A stretch of 64,000 nucleotides of DNA from an uncultured beta proteobacterium (lineage in GTDB: Bacteria > Pseudomonadota > Gammaproteobacteria > Burkholderiales > Rhodocyclaceae). The stretch lies in assembly GCA_903886975.1 (NCBI GenBank), contig CAISOB010000013.1, forward strand, positions 1 to 64,000. The letters are read 5' to 3'. Each line of letters starts with the position of its first letter. The first letter of the stretch is position 1. Of this stretch, positions 27,241 to 36,900 are shown piece by piece. Below the pieces are notes generated by a model that did no database searches, was not told the DNA's origin, and saw only the letters and a list, made by a program, of their open reading frames with translations. The position numbers were made by a program, and so were the translations under genes.

Positions 27241-27932
27241 AAGACGAAGCAGCCATGCAACTCGCCCTGTTCGATCTCGACAACACTCTGCTCAGCGGCG
27301 ACAGCGATTATGAATGGGCGCGGCATCTGATGAACCAGGGCATTCTCGACCGCGCCACTTTCGAAAAGCGCAACACGGAATTCTTCGAGCAGTACAAAGC
27401 CGGCCTGCTCGACATCAACGAGTTTCTCGATTTTCAGTTGCAGCCGCTGGCCCGCCATACGCGCGCCGAACTTGATGCCTGGCATGCCGAATTCATGGCC
27501 CAGCGGGTGCGCCCGATGATCACCGCCAAGGCGCGCGAGCTCATCAAACGCCACCGCGACAACGGCGACCTGTGCGCGCTGGTGACCGCGACCAACTCCT
27601 TTGTCACCGGACCAATCTGCCGCGAACTCGATATTCCGCATCTGATCGCCACCGTCCCGGCACAGGAGAACGGCCGCTTCACCGGCAAGTCGCGCGGCAC
27701 GCCAGCCTTCCGCGAGGGCAAGGTGACCCGCGTCGAGGCCTGGCTTGAAGCGCAGGGGCTGCATTGGGGCTCTTTCGAGCGCACCTGGTTCTACAGCGAC
27801 TCGCTCAACGACCTGCCGCTGCTCGGCCTGGTCACCGACCCGGTCGCCGTGGATCCGGATCCGACCCTGCGCGCGCACGCTGAGCGCGCCGGTTGGGCCA
27901 TTCTGAACCTGCATCCCGCGGGCGCGGCTTAA
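27237..27932 (+). CDS. HAD-superfamily phosphatase, SerB-like subfamily IB
   Basis: Small phosphatase of 231 residues. Motif I is LFDLDNTLLSGDSDYEW with the nucleophile Asp and acid/base Asp. Motif II is LVTATNSF, a lysine follows in TGKSRG, and motif III/IV is FYSDSLNDLPLL. The cap is small and helical, inserted after motif I. HAD-IB enzymes of this type (PSPase-like, CicA-like) act on small phosphoesters; the substrate is unknown. It overlaps hda by 4 bp, and a palindromic repeat lies between it and pcnB. Confidence 0.9.
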   Translation: MKDEAAMQLALFDLDNTLLSGDSDYEWARHLMNQGILDRATFEKRNTEFFEQYKAGLLDINEFLDFQLQPLARHTRAELDAWHAEFMAQRVRPMITAKARELIKRHRDNGDLCALVTATNSFVTGPICRELDIPHLIATVPAQENGRFTGKSRGTPAFREGKVTRVEAWLEAQGLHWGSFERTWFYSDSLNDLPLLGLVTDPVAVDPDPTLRAHAERAGWAILNLHPAGAA

Positions 27933-27954
27933 GATGGGCGGCCATAAGAAAAAC

Positions 27955-28027
27955 GTCGTCCCGGCGCAAGCCGGGGCCCAGTTGGTGCACCAAGAACCTG
28001 GATTCCGGCTTCCGCTGGAATGACGAC
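27955..28027. repeat. Dispersed palindromic repeat, copy 1
   Basis: An imperfect inverted repeat: GTCGTCCCGGCGCAAGCCGG on the left mirrors CCGGCTTCCGCTGGAATGAC on the right. It belongs to the same family as the repeats at 31496-31567 and 32984-33076 (core CCGGCGAAAGCCGG ... CCGGCTTTCGCCGGAATGAC). This copy has drifted most. It lies between the HAD phosphatase and pcnB. Confidence 0.85.
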
Positions 28028-28068
28028 AGAAATTCAGCGCGCTGGCTCAACCTAAGAAGAATCGAGCG

Positions 28069-29424
28069 ATGATTCGCAAATTCATATCCCGCATCCTCGG
28101 GCGCAAGTCGCCCGGCCTCCCCGGCGAACCGGCCATCATCGCCGCGAGCAAGCACGGAATCCGTCGCGAGCACATCAGCAACGGCAGCCGGCGCACCGTC
28201 GAAACCCTGCAGGAACATGGCTACAAGGCCTACGTCGTCGGCGGCGCGGTACGCGACCTGCTGGCCGGCATCACGCCCAACGATTACGACGTCGCCACCA
28301 GCGCGACGCCGGAGCAGGTGCGCAGCTGCTTCCGGCGCTCGCGCATCATCGGCCGGCGCTTTCAGATCGTGCATGTGCTGATGGGCGCCGAGACCGTCGA
28401 GGTCACGACCTTCCGCGGCCATCACGAGCAGCAGCACGGCGGCAACAAGGCGCAGACCGACAGCCAGGGCCGGGTGCTGCGCGACAACGTGTTCGGCAGC
28501 GAGAAGGAAGACGCGGCGCGGCGCGACTTCACGGTCAATGCGCTGTACTTCGATCCGACTTCGGAAACCATCGTCGATTACTACCACGGCGTCGCCGACT
28601 TGAAGCAGAAGACCCTGCGCATGATCGGCGACCCGAAGACCCGCTATCGCGAAGACCCGGTGCGCATGCTGCGCGCCGTGCGCCTGGCCGCCAAGCTCGG
28701 CCTGACCATAGACCCCGAGGCCAGGCGGCCGATCCGCGAGATGGCGAGCCTCGTCGAAAACATCCCGCCGTCGCGGCTGTTCGACGAAATGCTCAAGCTG
28801 CTGACCTCCGGTTTCGCCGTCACCTGCTTGACCCAATTGCGCGCCGAGGGCCTGCACCATGGCCTGCTGCCACTGCTCGACGTCATTTTCGAGCAGCCGG
28901 CCGGCGAGCGCTTCGTGATGCTGGCGCTGGCCAACACCGACCGCCGGGTGCGCGAAGGCAAACCGATTTCGCCCGGATTCCTGTTCGCCACGCTGCTCTG
29001 GCAGGACGTGCTGACGCGCTGGGAAGCAATCCTCGCCAACGGCGAGAACCCACCGCGCATTCCGTCGCTGTTCCTGGCGATGGACGAAGTCCTCGAACTG
29101 CAGGCCGGAAAGCTCGCGATCACCCGCCGCGTGGCAAGCGACATCAAGGACATCTGGGCGCTGCAGCCGCGCTTCGATCAACGCTCGGGTAAGCGCCCTT
29201 ACGGCGTCCTCGAACAGCCGCGCTTCAAGGCGGGCTACGATTTCCTGCTGCTGCGCGCCGAAGCGGGCGAAGTCGAAGAGGCGTTGGCGCAGTGGTGGAC
29301 CGACTTCATGAACCGTGACGGCGACGCGCGCGCTGCGATGCTGCTGCCGCCGCCAGCCGACGGCGCGAAGAAACGCCGCCGGCGCCGGCGCAAGCCCGCG
29401 GCGGAAGCGGCCGGCACCCCTTGA
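28069..29424 (+). CDS. pcnB: Poly(A) polymerase I
   Basis: Adds poly(A) tails to RNA 3' ends, marking them for decay. The 451-residue protein shows the class II nucleotidyltransferase head: YVVGGAVRDLLAGITPNDYD with the catalytic Asp pair and ATSATPEQVRSCF. This is followed by RRDFTVNALYFDP, RMIGDPKTRYREDPVRMLRA and the helical neck and body. The C-terminus is strongly basic (KKRRRRRRKPAAEA), fitting RNA binding. The length and the IIGRRFQIVHV segment favour PcnB over CCA-adding enzyme. It overlaps the folK region. Confidence 0.93.
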   Translation: MIRKFISRILGRKSPGLPGEPAIIAASKHGIRREHISNGSRRTVETLQEHGYKAYVVGGAVRDLLAGITPNDYDVATSATPEQVRSCFRRSRIIGRRFQIVHVLMGAETVEVTTFRGHHEQQHGGNKAQTDSQGRVLRDNVFGSEKEDAARRDFTVNALYFDPTSETIVDYYHGVADLKQKTLRMIGDPKTRYREDPVRMLRAVRLAAKLGLTIDPEARRPIREMASLVENIPPSRLFDEMLKLLTSGFAVTCLTQLRAEGLHHGLLPLLDVIFEQPAGERFVMLALANTDRRVREGKPISPGFLFATLLWQDVLTRWEAILANGENPPRIPSLFLAMDEVLELQAGKLAITRRVASDIKDIWALQPRFDQRSGKRPYGVLEQPRFKAGYDFLLLRAEAGEVEEALAQWWTDFMNRDGDARAAMLLPPPADGAKKRRRRRRKPAAEAAGTP

Positions 29425-29432
29425 ACCTGTCG

Positions 29433-29915
29433 ATGCATCTTGCCTATATTGCGCTCGGCGCCAACCTCGCCGACCCGGTCGCGCAAATCACCGCCGCCTT
29501 GGCGGCTTTGAGAGACTTGCCGCAGTCGCGCCTGCTGCGCGCCTCGTCGCTGTATCGCACGGCGCCGGTCGGCATTCACGGCCAGCCGGACTTCATCAAC
29601 GCCGTGGCCGCCGTCGAAACGACGCTCGCCCCGCAGGCGCTGCTCGCCGCCCTGTTCGCCGTCGAGGGGCAGTTCGGGCGCCGCCGCGATTTCCACCATG
29701 CGCCGCGCACCCTCGACCTCGATCTCTTGCTCTATGACGATGCGATTCTCGACACGCCCGAGCTGACCCTGCCGCATCCGCGCATGCACTTGCGCGCCTT
29801 CGTCCTCGCGCCGCTGCTCGAAATCGCCCCGGACTGCCGCATCCCCGGCCGGGGCCTGGCCGCGGCCTGGCTGCCGGCAGTCAGTATGCAACAGATCAAA
29901 AGGCTGGCACCATGA
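29433..29915 (+). CDS. folK: 6-hydroxymethyl-7,8-dihydropterin pyrophosphokinase
   Basis: Transfers pyrophosphate from ATP to hydroxymethyldihydropterin in folate synthesis. The 160-residue protein starts MHLAYIALGANLADP and contains SSLYRTAPVG, QPDFINAVAAVET, FGRRRDFHHAPRTLDLDLLL with the Mg-binding Asp pair, and LPHPRMHLRAFVLAPLLEI. All are diagnostic. I chose ATG 29433; a TTG four codons upstream overlaps the pcnB stop and could be used instead. It is followed by the deoxynucleoside kinase gene in the usual order. Confidence 0.95.
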   Translation: MHLAYIALGANLADPVAQITAALAALRDLPQSRLLRASSLYRTAPVGIHGQPDFINAVAAVETTLAPQALLAALFAVEGQFGRRRDFHHAPRTLDLDLLLYDDAILDTPELTLPHPRMHLRAFVLAPLLEIAPDCRIPGRGLAAAWLPAVSMQQIKRLAP

Positions 29916-29952
29916 CGTTCACCTTGATCCGGGAAATCCGCGTCGTCCGCCC

Positions 29953-30618
29953 ATGAAGAAGAATCTGCTCGAATCAGCGCGTCATATCGTCGTCGAGGGA
30001 CCGATCGGCGTCGGCAAGACCAGTCTCGCCCGTCGGCTGGGCGAACACCTCGACGCCGATTTGCTGCTCGAACAGCCCGAAATCAACCCTTTTCTGCACC
30101 GTTTTTACCAGAACCAGCAGCGCTATGCGCTGCAGACGCAGCTCTTCTTTCTCTTCCACCGCCTCGACCAGTTGCGCGAACTGGCGCAGCGCGACCTGTT
30201 CCCGCGCACCACCGGCAGCGCGGTGGTCAGCGATTACCTGCTCGAGAAAGATCCGCTGTTCGCCAGCCTCACTCTGAGCGAGGACGAGTACAAGCTCTAC
30301 CGCCAGATCTACGACAGCGTCTCCTTGCAAAACCCGGTAACGCCGGACCTGGTGATTTACCTGCAGGCCAGGCCGGAAACCCTGATTGCGCGCGTGCGCA
30401 AACGCGGCATCGAGATGGAGCGCAAGATCGGCGACGACTATCTGGTGCTGCTCGGCGAATCCTACACGCGCTTCTTTCACAACTACGACGCTGCGCCGGT
30501 GATGGTCGTCAATTCCGAAAATCTCAATTTCGTCGACAAAGACGATGATTTCCAATTGCTCGTCGAGCGCATCGAAGCCATGCGCGGACACCGAGAATAT
30601 TTCAATCGAGGGGACTAA
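29953..30618 (+). CDS. Deoxynucleoside kinase (deoxyadenosine/deoxyguanosine kinase family)
   Basis: Phosphorylates deoxynucleosides for salvage. The 221-residue protein has the P-loop IVVEGPIGVGKTSLARRL, the DRY-like SDYLLEKDPLFASLTL segment, VIYLQARPETLIARVRKRG with the lid-type arginines, and a C-terminal helix. This family sits between folK and panB in many betaproteobacteria. Specificity for dA or dG is inferred from the family. panB starts 3 bp after its stop. Confidence 0.9.
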   Translation: MKKNLLESARHIVVEGPIGVGKTSLARRLGEHLDADLLLEQPEINPFLHRFYQNQQRYALQTQLFFLFHRLDQLRELAQRDLFPRTTGSAVVSDYLLEKDPLFASLTLSEDEYKLYRQIYDSVSLQNPVTPDLVIYLQARPETLIARVRKRGIEMERKIGDDYLVLLGESYTRFFHNYDAAPVMVVNSENLNFVDKDDDFQLLVERIEAMRGHREYFNRGD

Positions 30619-30621
30619 TTC

Positions 30622-31434
30622 ATGTCTGCACAGTCGTTTACGCGACGGCTCACCCATCTTGATCTGGCCAAGTTGCGTGCGGCCGGCGAAAAGATCGCCG
30701 TGCTCACCGCCTACGACGCGAGCTTTGCGCAGCTGTGCGACGCCGCCGGGACGGAAGCCCTGCTGGTCGGCGATTCGCTGGGCATGGTACTGCAGGGCCA
30801 CGACTCGACGCTGCCGGTGACGGTCGCCGACATCGCCTATCACACCCGTGCCGTGGCGCGCGGTTGCCAGCGCCCGCTGATCATCGCCGATCTGCCCTTC
30901 GGCAGCTATCAGGAAAGTCCGGTTCAGGCTTTTCGTAATTCCGTCCTGTTGATGACCGCCGGCGCGCAAATGGTCAAGCTCGAAGGCGGCGTCGACATGG
31001 CCGAAACGACGCGCTTCCTGACGAGCCGCGGCATCCCGGTTTGCGCCCACGTCGGCCTGACGCCGCAATCGGTGCACCAGCTCGGCGGCTACCGCATTCA
31101 GGGCAAGGACGACGCCGGCGCGGCCAGGCTGATCGCCGACGCGCTCGCCCAGCAAGAGGCCGGCGCGACGCTGATCGTTCTCGAAGCCATTCCGTCCCCG
31201 CTTGCCGCCGAGGTGACCCGGCAACTGGCGATTCCAACGATCGGCATAGGCGCCGGCAAGGAGTGCTCGGGTCAGGTGCTGGTGCTGCACGACATGCTCG
31301 ATGTCAGCCCCGGCAAGAAAGCCCGCTTCGTGCGAAATTTCATGGCCGGGCAGAGCTCGATCGCCGGGGCGCTCGCGGCCTACGTCGCGGCCGTCAAGGA
31401 CGGCAGCTTCCCGGGGCCTGAGCATTGTTATTAA
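30622..31434 (+). CDS. panB: 3-methyl-2-oxobutanoate hydroxymethyltransferase
   Basis: First step of pantothenate synthesis, adding a hydroxymethyl group from methylene-THF to ketoisovalerate. The 270-residue protein contains the metal-binding [67 protein letters not shown] (20 residues cited), [13 protein letters not shown] and [20 protein letters not shown]. It is complete and typical in length. It is 3 bp downstream of the kinase gene; panC follows after a palindromic repeat. Confidence 0.96.
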   Translation: MSAQSFTRRLTHLDLAKLRAAGEKIAVLTAYDASFAQLCDAAGTEALLVGDSLGMVLQGHDSTLPVTVADIAYHTRAVARGCQRPLIIADLPFGSYQESPVQAFRNSVLLMTAGAQMVKLEGGVDMAETTRFLTSRGIPVCAHVGLTPQSVHQLGGYRIQGKDDAGAARLIADALAQQEAGATLIVLEAIPSPLAAEVTRQLAIPTIGIGAGKECSGQVLVLHDMLDVSPGKKARFVRNFMAGQSSIAGALAAYVAAVKDGSFPGPEHCY

Positions 31435-32460
<1,026 letters not shown>

Positions 32461-32474
32461 GGCCAAAGCCGGCC

Positions 32475-32502
32475 TTGACACGCCGGCAATTCCGACTAGA
32501 AT
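32475..32502 (+). promoter_or_regulatory. Sigma-70 promoter for panD
   Basis: A perfect -35 box TTGACA (32475-32480) and a -10 box TAGAAT (32497-32502) with a 16 bp spacer lie just after the panC stop. They would give panD its own transcript with a leader of about 30 bases. Confidence 0.65.
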
Positions 32503-32538
32503 CCCCCTCCCCAATCACCAAACCCGACAAGCTCGGGC

Positions 32539-32928
32539 ATGACCATGCAAAGAACGATGTTGAAGTCGAAGCTGCACCGCGTGACGACCACCCACGCCGA
32601 TCTTCACTATGAAGGCTCCTGCGCCATCGACGAGAACCTGCTCGAGGCCGCCAATATCCGCGAGTACGAGCAGATCGATCTGTGGAACGTCAATAACGGC
32701 GAGCGCTTCACGACCTACGCGATACGCGCAGAACGCGGCTCGGGCATCGTTTCGGTCAATGGTTCGGCGGCGCGCCGCGCCGCGCCCGGTGACATCCTGA
32801 TCATCGCCAGCTTTGCGGCCTATAGCGACGCCGAACTCGCGACGCACGTGCCGGCACTCATCTACGTCGATGCGCAAAACCGCATCGTTCGCGTCGGCCA
32901 CGCAATTGCCGTGCAAGACTCGGCCTGA
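32539..32928 (+). CDS. panD: Aspartate 1-decarboxylase precursor
   Basis: Pyruvoyl enzyme that makes beta-alanine for pantothenate. The 129-residue proenzyme has the self-cleavage site YEGSCAID; cleavage between Gly and Ser creates the pyruvoyl group. Other conserved parts are [41 protein letters not shown] and VPALIYVD. The true start may be the second ATG at 32545 ([11 protein letters not shown]), the usual family N-terminus. It completes panB-panC-panD but appears to have its own promoter. Confidence 0.96.
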   Translation: MTMQRTMLKSKLHRVTTTHADLHYEGSCAIDENLLEAANIREYEQIDLWNVNNGERFTTYAIRAERGSGIVSVNGSAARRAAPGDILIIASFAAYSDAELATHVPALIYVDAQNRIVRVGHAIAVQDSA

Positions 32929-32983
32929 ACCGGATGCGTGCCCGATGCCATTGAAGATGCATATAGGCGTCGCTAGATAATTC

Positions 32984-33076
32984 GTCGCACCGGCGAAAGC
33001 CGGTGCCCAGTGCCCATGCCGGCTGGCTCTGCATTCCCTTGCTGTCAGATTCCGGCTTTCGCCGGAATGACGGCGC
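32984..33076. repeat. Dispersed palindromic repeat, copy 3
   Basis: GTCGCACCGGCGAAAGCCGG on the left is mirrored by CCGGCTTTCGCCGGAATGAC then GGCG on the right, with about 38 bases between the arms. It is the third member of the repeat family in the window. It occupies most of the 300 bp gap between panD and serC; the rest of the gap holds a possible serC promoter and nothing else I can support. Confidence 0.88.
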
Positions 33077-33082
33077 AGTTGC

Positions 33083-33113
33083 TTGCCACAGCGCCGGGCA
33101 ATTTCGCTAAAAT
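33083..33113 (+). promoter_or_regulatory. Possible serC promoter
   Basis: TTGCCA (33083-33088) and TAAAAT (33108-33113) are 19 bp apart, a longer spacer than ideal. They lie 115 bp upstream of the serC start. The -10 box is good; the assignment is tentative. Confidence 0.35.
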
Positions 33114-33228
33114 GTCGCTTTAGCCCTGCGGCAAGCGACGACAAGAATCGCAGCTCCCCTATCCGCGTCACCATTTTCCGCATAACCGCCTTTGGCCCAT
33201 TGTTTTCCGCACAGAAAGGATTGCATCC

Positions 33229-34311
33229 ATGGAACGAATATTCAATTTCAGCGCCGGCCCGGCCGCCCTGCCGCAGGAGGTTCTCGAACAGGCGCGCGAC
33301 GAACTCGTGAATTGGCACGGCTGCGGCATGTCGGTCATGGAGATGTCGCACCGCGGCAAGGAATACATGGGCATCCAGGCCGAAGCCGAAGCCGACCTGC
33401 GCGAACTGCTCGGCATCCGCCCGAACTACAAGGTGCTGTTCCTGCAGGGCGGCGCCTCGAGCCAGTTCGCCATGGTGCCGATGAACCTGCTGCGCGGCAA
33501 GGCCTCCGCCGACTACCTCTATACCGGCGAATGGTCGAAAAAGGCCATCAAGGAAGCCAAGAAGTACGGCGCCGTCAATGTCGTCGCCTCGTCCGAAGAC
33601 AAGAACTTCTCCTACGCCCCGGCGCAGGACCAGTGGAAGCTCGACCCGAACGCGGCATACGTGCATTACACCTCGAACGAGACGATCGGCGGCGTCGAGA
33701 TCTTCTGGACGCCGCAGACCGGCAACGTGCCGCTGGTTGCCGACATGTCCTCGCACATCCTGTCGCGGCCGATCGACGTCAGCAAATACGGCCTGATCTA
33801 TTTCGGCGCGCAGAAGAACGTCGGCCCGGCCGGCCTGACCATCGTTGTCGTCCGCGACGACCTCGTCGGACAGACGGTCAAGGGCACGCCGACGATGTTC
33901 GACTATCAGATCCAGGCTGAAGCCGACTCGATGTACAACACCCCGCCGACCTATGCGGTCTACATCGCCGGCCTGGTATTCAAGATGCTCAAGGCCAAGG
34001 GCGGCCTCGCGGCGATGGAAAAGGTCAACCGCGCCAAGGCACAGCTGCTGTACGACGCGCTCGACGCCTCGAAATTCTTCAATTCGCCGGTGGCGCGCGA
34101 GAACCGTTCGCTGATGAACATCCCCTTCACCCTCAAGGATGAAGGGCTCGACGACGAATTCCTCAAGGCCGCCAAGGCGCGCGGAATGGTCCAGCTCAAG
34201 GGCCACCGCTCGGTCGGCGGCATGCGCGCATCGATCTACAACGCCATGCCGATCGAAGGCGTGCAGGCGCTGGTCGCGCTGATGAAGGACTTCGAAAAGC
34301 AGCACGGATAA
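33229..34311 (+). CDS. serC: Phosphoserine aminotransferase
   Basis: PLP enzyme that transaminates 3-phosphohydroxypyruvate to phosphoserine (and acts in B6 synthesis). The 360-residue protein starts IFNFSAGPAALPQEVLEQ and has SHRGKEYMGI, FLQGGASSQFAMVPMNLL, YVHYTSNETIGGVEI, VADMSSHILSRPIDVSKYG and the Schiff-base lysine in YFGAQKNVGPAGLT. GHRSVGGMRASIYNAM is near the end. AGAAAGGA precedes the ATG. serA follows 18 bp downstream, giving the first two serine-pathway enzymes in one operon. Confidence 0.97.
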   Translation: MERIFNFSAGPAALPQEVLEQARDELVNWHGCGMSVMEMSHRGKEYMGIQAEAEADLRELLGIRPNYKVLFLQGGASSQFAMVPMNLLRGKASADYLYTGEWSKKAIKEAKKYGAVNVVASSEDKNFSYAPAQDQWKLDPNAAYVHYTSNETIGGVEIFWTPQTGNVPLVADMSSHILSRPIDVSKYGLIYFGAQKNVGPAGLTIVVVRDDLVGQTVKGTPTMFDYQIQAEADSMYNTPPTYAVYIAGLVFKMLKAKGGLAAMEKVNRAKAQLLYDALDASKFFNSPVARENRSLMNIPFTLKDEGLDDEFLKAAKARGMVQLKGHRSVGGMRASIYNAMPIEGVQALVALMKDFEKQHG

Positions 34312-34329
34312 CGCGCCAAGGAAAATAAC

Positions 34330-35499
34330 ATGACCCGAAAGATCCAAACGCTCAACGCCATTTCCAAAAAAGGGCTGGCCCGGCTGCCCGAGAACTACAC
34401 GGTCGCCAACGACATCGCCGACGCGGACGCGATCCTGGTGCGCTCGCAGGTGATGCATGAAATGCCGATACCGGCGAGCATCCTGGCCATCGGCCGGGCT
34501 GGTGCGGGGACCAACAACATTCCGGTCAAGGCCATGAGCGAACGCGGCGTCGTCGTGTTCAACGCGCCCGGCGCCAATGCCAACGCGGTCAAGGAACTGG
34601 TCATCGCCGGCATGCTGATCGGCGTGCGCAATATCGTTCCCGCATTGACGTTCGTCGCCGGCTTGCAGGGCGACGACGAAGCGCTGGCCAAACAGGTCGA
34701 AGCCGGCAAGAAGAATTTCGTCGGCCACGAGCTGCGCGGCAGCACGCTCGGCATCATCGGCCTCGGCGCCATCGGCTCGATGCTTGCCGACGCGGCCATC
34801 GAGCTCGGTATGAACGTCGTCGGCTTCGATCCGGAAATCACCGTCGATGCGGCCTGGCGCCTGCCTTCGCAGGTCAGGAAAGCGGTCAGCGTCGATGACC
34901 TGGTAAAGCGCGCCGACTTCGTCAGTCTGCACGTTCCGATGCTGCCGGCGACCAAGGACCTGATCAACGCCGAGCGCGTCAAGCTCATGAAGAAAGGCAG
35001 CATCCTGCTCAACTTCGCGCGCGAGGGCATCGTCAACGAACAGGCCGTGCTCGACGGGCTCAATGACAACCGGTTGCAGGCTTACGTCTGCGATTTCCCG
35101 AGCAAGCTGCTGCGCAAGCACCCGCGTTTCGTCGCGCTGCCGCACCTCGGCGCTTCGACCGAGGAAGCCGAGGAAAACTGCGCCGTCATGGTCGCCGATC
35201 AGGTGACCGATTACCTCGAGAACGGCAACATCCTCAATTCGGTGAATTACCCGAACATCGCCATGCCGCGCGAATCGGGGTTCCGGCTGGCTATCGCCAA
35301 CGCCAACGTGCCCAACATGCTCGGCCAGATCTCGACGACGCTCGCCGGCGCCGGCTTGAACATCCACAACATGGTCAACAAGTCGCGCGGCGAATTCGCC
35401 TTCACGCTGGTCGATGTCGAAGGCGCCGTTCCACCCGCGGTGATCAAGCAACTGACGGCCATCAACGGCGTCCTGCGCGTGCGCTACCTGCCGTCCTGA
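34330..35499 (+). CDS. serA: D-3-phosphoglycerate dehydrogenase with C-terminal ACT domain
   Basis: NAD-dependent first enzyme of serine synthesis, 389 residues. The N-terminal substrate domain contains GRAGAGTNNIPV and FNAPGANANAVKEL. The NAD-binding domain has LGIIGLGAIGSMLADAAIEL with the GxGxxG motif, NFAREGIVNEQAVLDGL with the catalytic Arg, and PHLGASTEEAEENCAVM with the catalytic His and Glu nearby. A short ACT domain (about 318-389; NVPNMLGQISTTLAGAGLNI) could give serine feedback. It is co-transcribed with serC. Confidence 0.94.
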   Translation: MTRKIQTLNAISKKGLARLPENYTVANDIADADAILVRSQVMHEMPIPASILAIGRAGAGTNNIPVKAMSERGVVVFNAPGANANAVKELVIAGMLIGVRNIVPALTFVAGLQGDDEALAKQVEAGKKNFVGHELRGSTLGIIGLGAIGSMLADAAIELGMNVVGFDPEITVDAAWRLPSQVRKAVSVDDLVKRADFVSLHVPMLPATKDLINAERVKLMKKGSILLNFAREGIVNEQAVLDGLNDNRLQAYVCDFPSKLLRKHPRFVALPHLGASTEEAEENCAVMVADQVTDYLENGNILNSVNYPNIAMPRESGFRLAIANANVPNMLGQISTTLAGAGLNIHNMVNKSRGEFAFTLVDVEGAVPPAVIKQLTAINGVLRVRYLPS

Positions 35500-35511
35500 A
35501 CGGCATCACCG

Positions 35512-35537
35512 AAAAAAGCCAGGGCCGGTCCCTGGCT
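35512..35537 (-). terminator. Hairpin with U-tract on the minus strand after serA
   Basis: The 8 bp stem AGCCAGGG / CCCTGGCT with loop CCGGT is followed on the minus strand by TTTTTT; on the plus strand the A-run comes before the hairpin and no T-run follows. It is therefore a better terminator for leftward transcription, although no convincing minus-strand gene lies upstream. It may still slow serA transcripts. The following 200 bp (to 35742) contains only fragmentary open frames. Confidence 0.6.
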
Positions 35538-35742
35538 ATGGGCCGCCGAGAAAGCCGGACAACTCGGCTTGGCCATCGCGGGGAATTGTCGCGCTCGCCC
35601 GAGAAAGATGCGCCTGGGCGGAACCACCGCTGCATGACGGAATCGAAGCGATCATCCAAACCGCTGACACTGCGGTTGCGCGGGCCGCGCTGTAAGTGGC
35701 TCGTCCTTGATCTTGAATCGTCAGGCGCCATGAGGAAACGCG

Positions 35743-36123
35743 ATGCCCCTTGTAACGCTCACCGTTCGCAAGCCGAAGTCCAGCGCCTTCAAGGCTACCG
35801 TTCTGGATGCCGTCCACTCGGCCCTGGTCTCATCCGGCGTGCCAGCGGCAGACCTGTTTCAGCGGGTCATCGAGCTGGCGCCGGAGGACTTCCGGTTCGA
35901 TCCGGCGTATCCGGACGTTAAGACCGTCCGAAACGACGAGTTCCTACTCATCGAAATCCTGTGGTCGGTTGGGCGAAGCGTCAAAGTTAAGAAAAAATTG
36001 CTCGCGGAACTGATGGAGGTCCTTGCTCGGGCCGGCCATGACACAGAGAACGTGATGGTCTGCTTCAAGGAAACGTCGTGGGAAAACTGGTCCTTTGCCG
36101 GCGGCCGTCTCATCCACACGTAA
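35743..36123 (+). CDS. Tautomerase-family protein
   Basis: A 126-residue protein of the tautomerase superfamily (Tautomerase_2-like). After Met removal the N-terminus is Pro (MPLVTLTVRK), the catalytic base of this superfamily. ILWSVGRSVKVKKKLLAELM matches the second part of the fold, and VMVCFKETSWENWSFAGGRL the strand region near the active site. It has about double the length of 4-oxalocrotonate tautomerase, as in the fused-type subgroup. Base composition is visibly lower in GC than serA. It is the first gene of a run of short unrelated genes; the substrate is unknown. Confidence 0.85.
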   Translation: MPLVTLTVRKPKSSAFKATVLDAVHSALVSSGVPAADLFQRVIELAPEDFRFDPAYPDVKTVRNDEFLLIEILWSVGRSVKVKKKLLAELMEVLARAGHDTENVMVCFKETSWENWSFAGGRLIHT

Positions 36124-36131
36124 GCCGCGAC

Positions 36132-36158
36132 GCCTAACCGCTCCCGCGAGCGTTAAAG
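36132..36158 (+). other. Short attC-like imperfect palindrome after the tautomerase gene
   Basis: GCCTAAC (fits RYYYAAC) at 36132-36138 and GTTAAAG (close to GTTRRRY) at 36152-36158 bracket a CGCTC-CCGC-GAGCG hairpin with one bulged C in the outer stem. The arrangement recalls an integron attC site but, at 27 bp, is shorter than the usual 57-141 bp. It could also be a simple hairpin between two genes. Confidence 0.25.
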
Positions 36159-36178
36159 CACACATCCCGGAGCCGCTT

Positions 36179-36895
36179 ATGCAGCACATCCTCGTCTACT
36201 CCGATTCACTGTCCTGGGGCATCATTCCAACGACACGACAGCGGCTCGCCTTTGAGCAGCGCTGGCCGGGTGTAATGGAAATTTCACTGTGTTCTTCCGG
36301 GAAGCGCGTTCGCGTTATTGAGGATTGCCTCAATGGTCGTCGCACGGTTTGGGATGACCCGTTCAAACCCGGACGAAACGGTCTTGTTGGATTGGCTCAG
36401 CGAATCGAGATTCACTCGCCGCTGCATCTTGTCGTCCTCATGCTCGGGACGAATGATTTCCAGTCCATGCACGAATACACCGCATGGCATTCGTCCCAAG
36501 GCATTCTTGCGCTCGTAGCAGCCATCCGCGCCGCACCCATCGAACCGGGCATGCCCGTGCCGCAAATACTGGTGGTCGCGCCGCCGCCCATCCGAACGCC
36601 AAGAGGACCGATTGCGCCAAAGTTCGAAGGTGGCGATCAAAAGTGCATTGGCTTGGCTGCCGCGTACCAGAAGGTCTGCGAAGAAGTCCGCTGCGGATTC
36701 TTCGATGCGGGTAGCGTGATCACCTCAAGCAAGGTCGACGGCGTACATCTTGATCTCGAGCAGCACTTTACTCTTGGTAAGGCCCTGTCGCGGATCGTTG
36801 AACCGCTATTCGAAGGCGATTGCTCTGGCCCTGCGCTGATCAATCGCGACGGCAAGCTGCGCCTCGAACCCGAACGCTCACCGGCCCATCGTTAG
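36179..36895 (+). CDS. SGNH/GDSL-family hydrolase, arylesterase/acyltransferase-like
   Basis: A 238-residue SGNH hydrolase. Block I is ILVYSDSLSWG with the nucleophile Ser (GDSL changed to SDSL), block III is LMLGTNDFQS with the Asn, and block V is DGVHLD with the catalytic Asp and His. EGGDQK, DAGSVI and VVAPPPI closely match the Mycobacterium smegmatis acyltransferase MsAcT group, which hydrolyses or transesterifies small esters. The family ends near residue 210; the last about 25 residues (EGDCSGPALINRDGKLRLEP) are extra. ATG 36179 has GGAG upstream. The TAG stop lies inside GTTAGAC, six bases before the next ATG. Confidence 0.88.
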   Translation: MQHILVYSDSLSWGIIPTTRQRLAFEQRWPGVMEISLCSSGKRVRVIEDCLNGRRTVWDDPFKPGRNGLVGLAQRIEIHSPLHLVVLMLGTNDFQSMHEYTAWHSSQGILALVAAIRAAPIEPGMPVPQILVVAPPPIRTPRGPIAPKFEGGDQKCIGLAAAYQKVCEEVRCGFFDAGSVITSSKVDGVHLDLEQHFTLGKALSRIVEPLFEGDCSGPALINRDGKLRLEPERSPAHR

Positions 36896-36900
36896 ACGCC

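Noticed and set aside
32515..35451. Very long minus-strand open frame (978 codons) across panD, serC and serA
   Set aside because: It is the antisense of three well-conserved plus-strand genes, a common artefact in GC-rich DNA.
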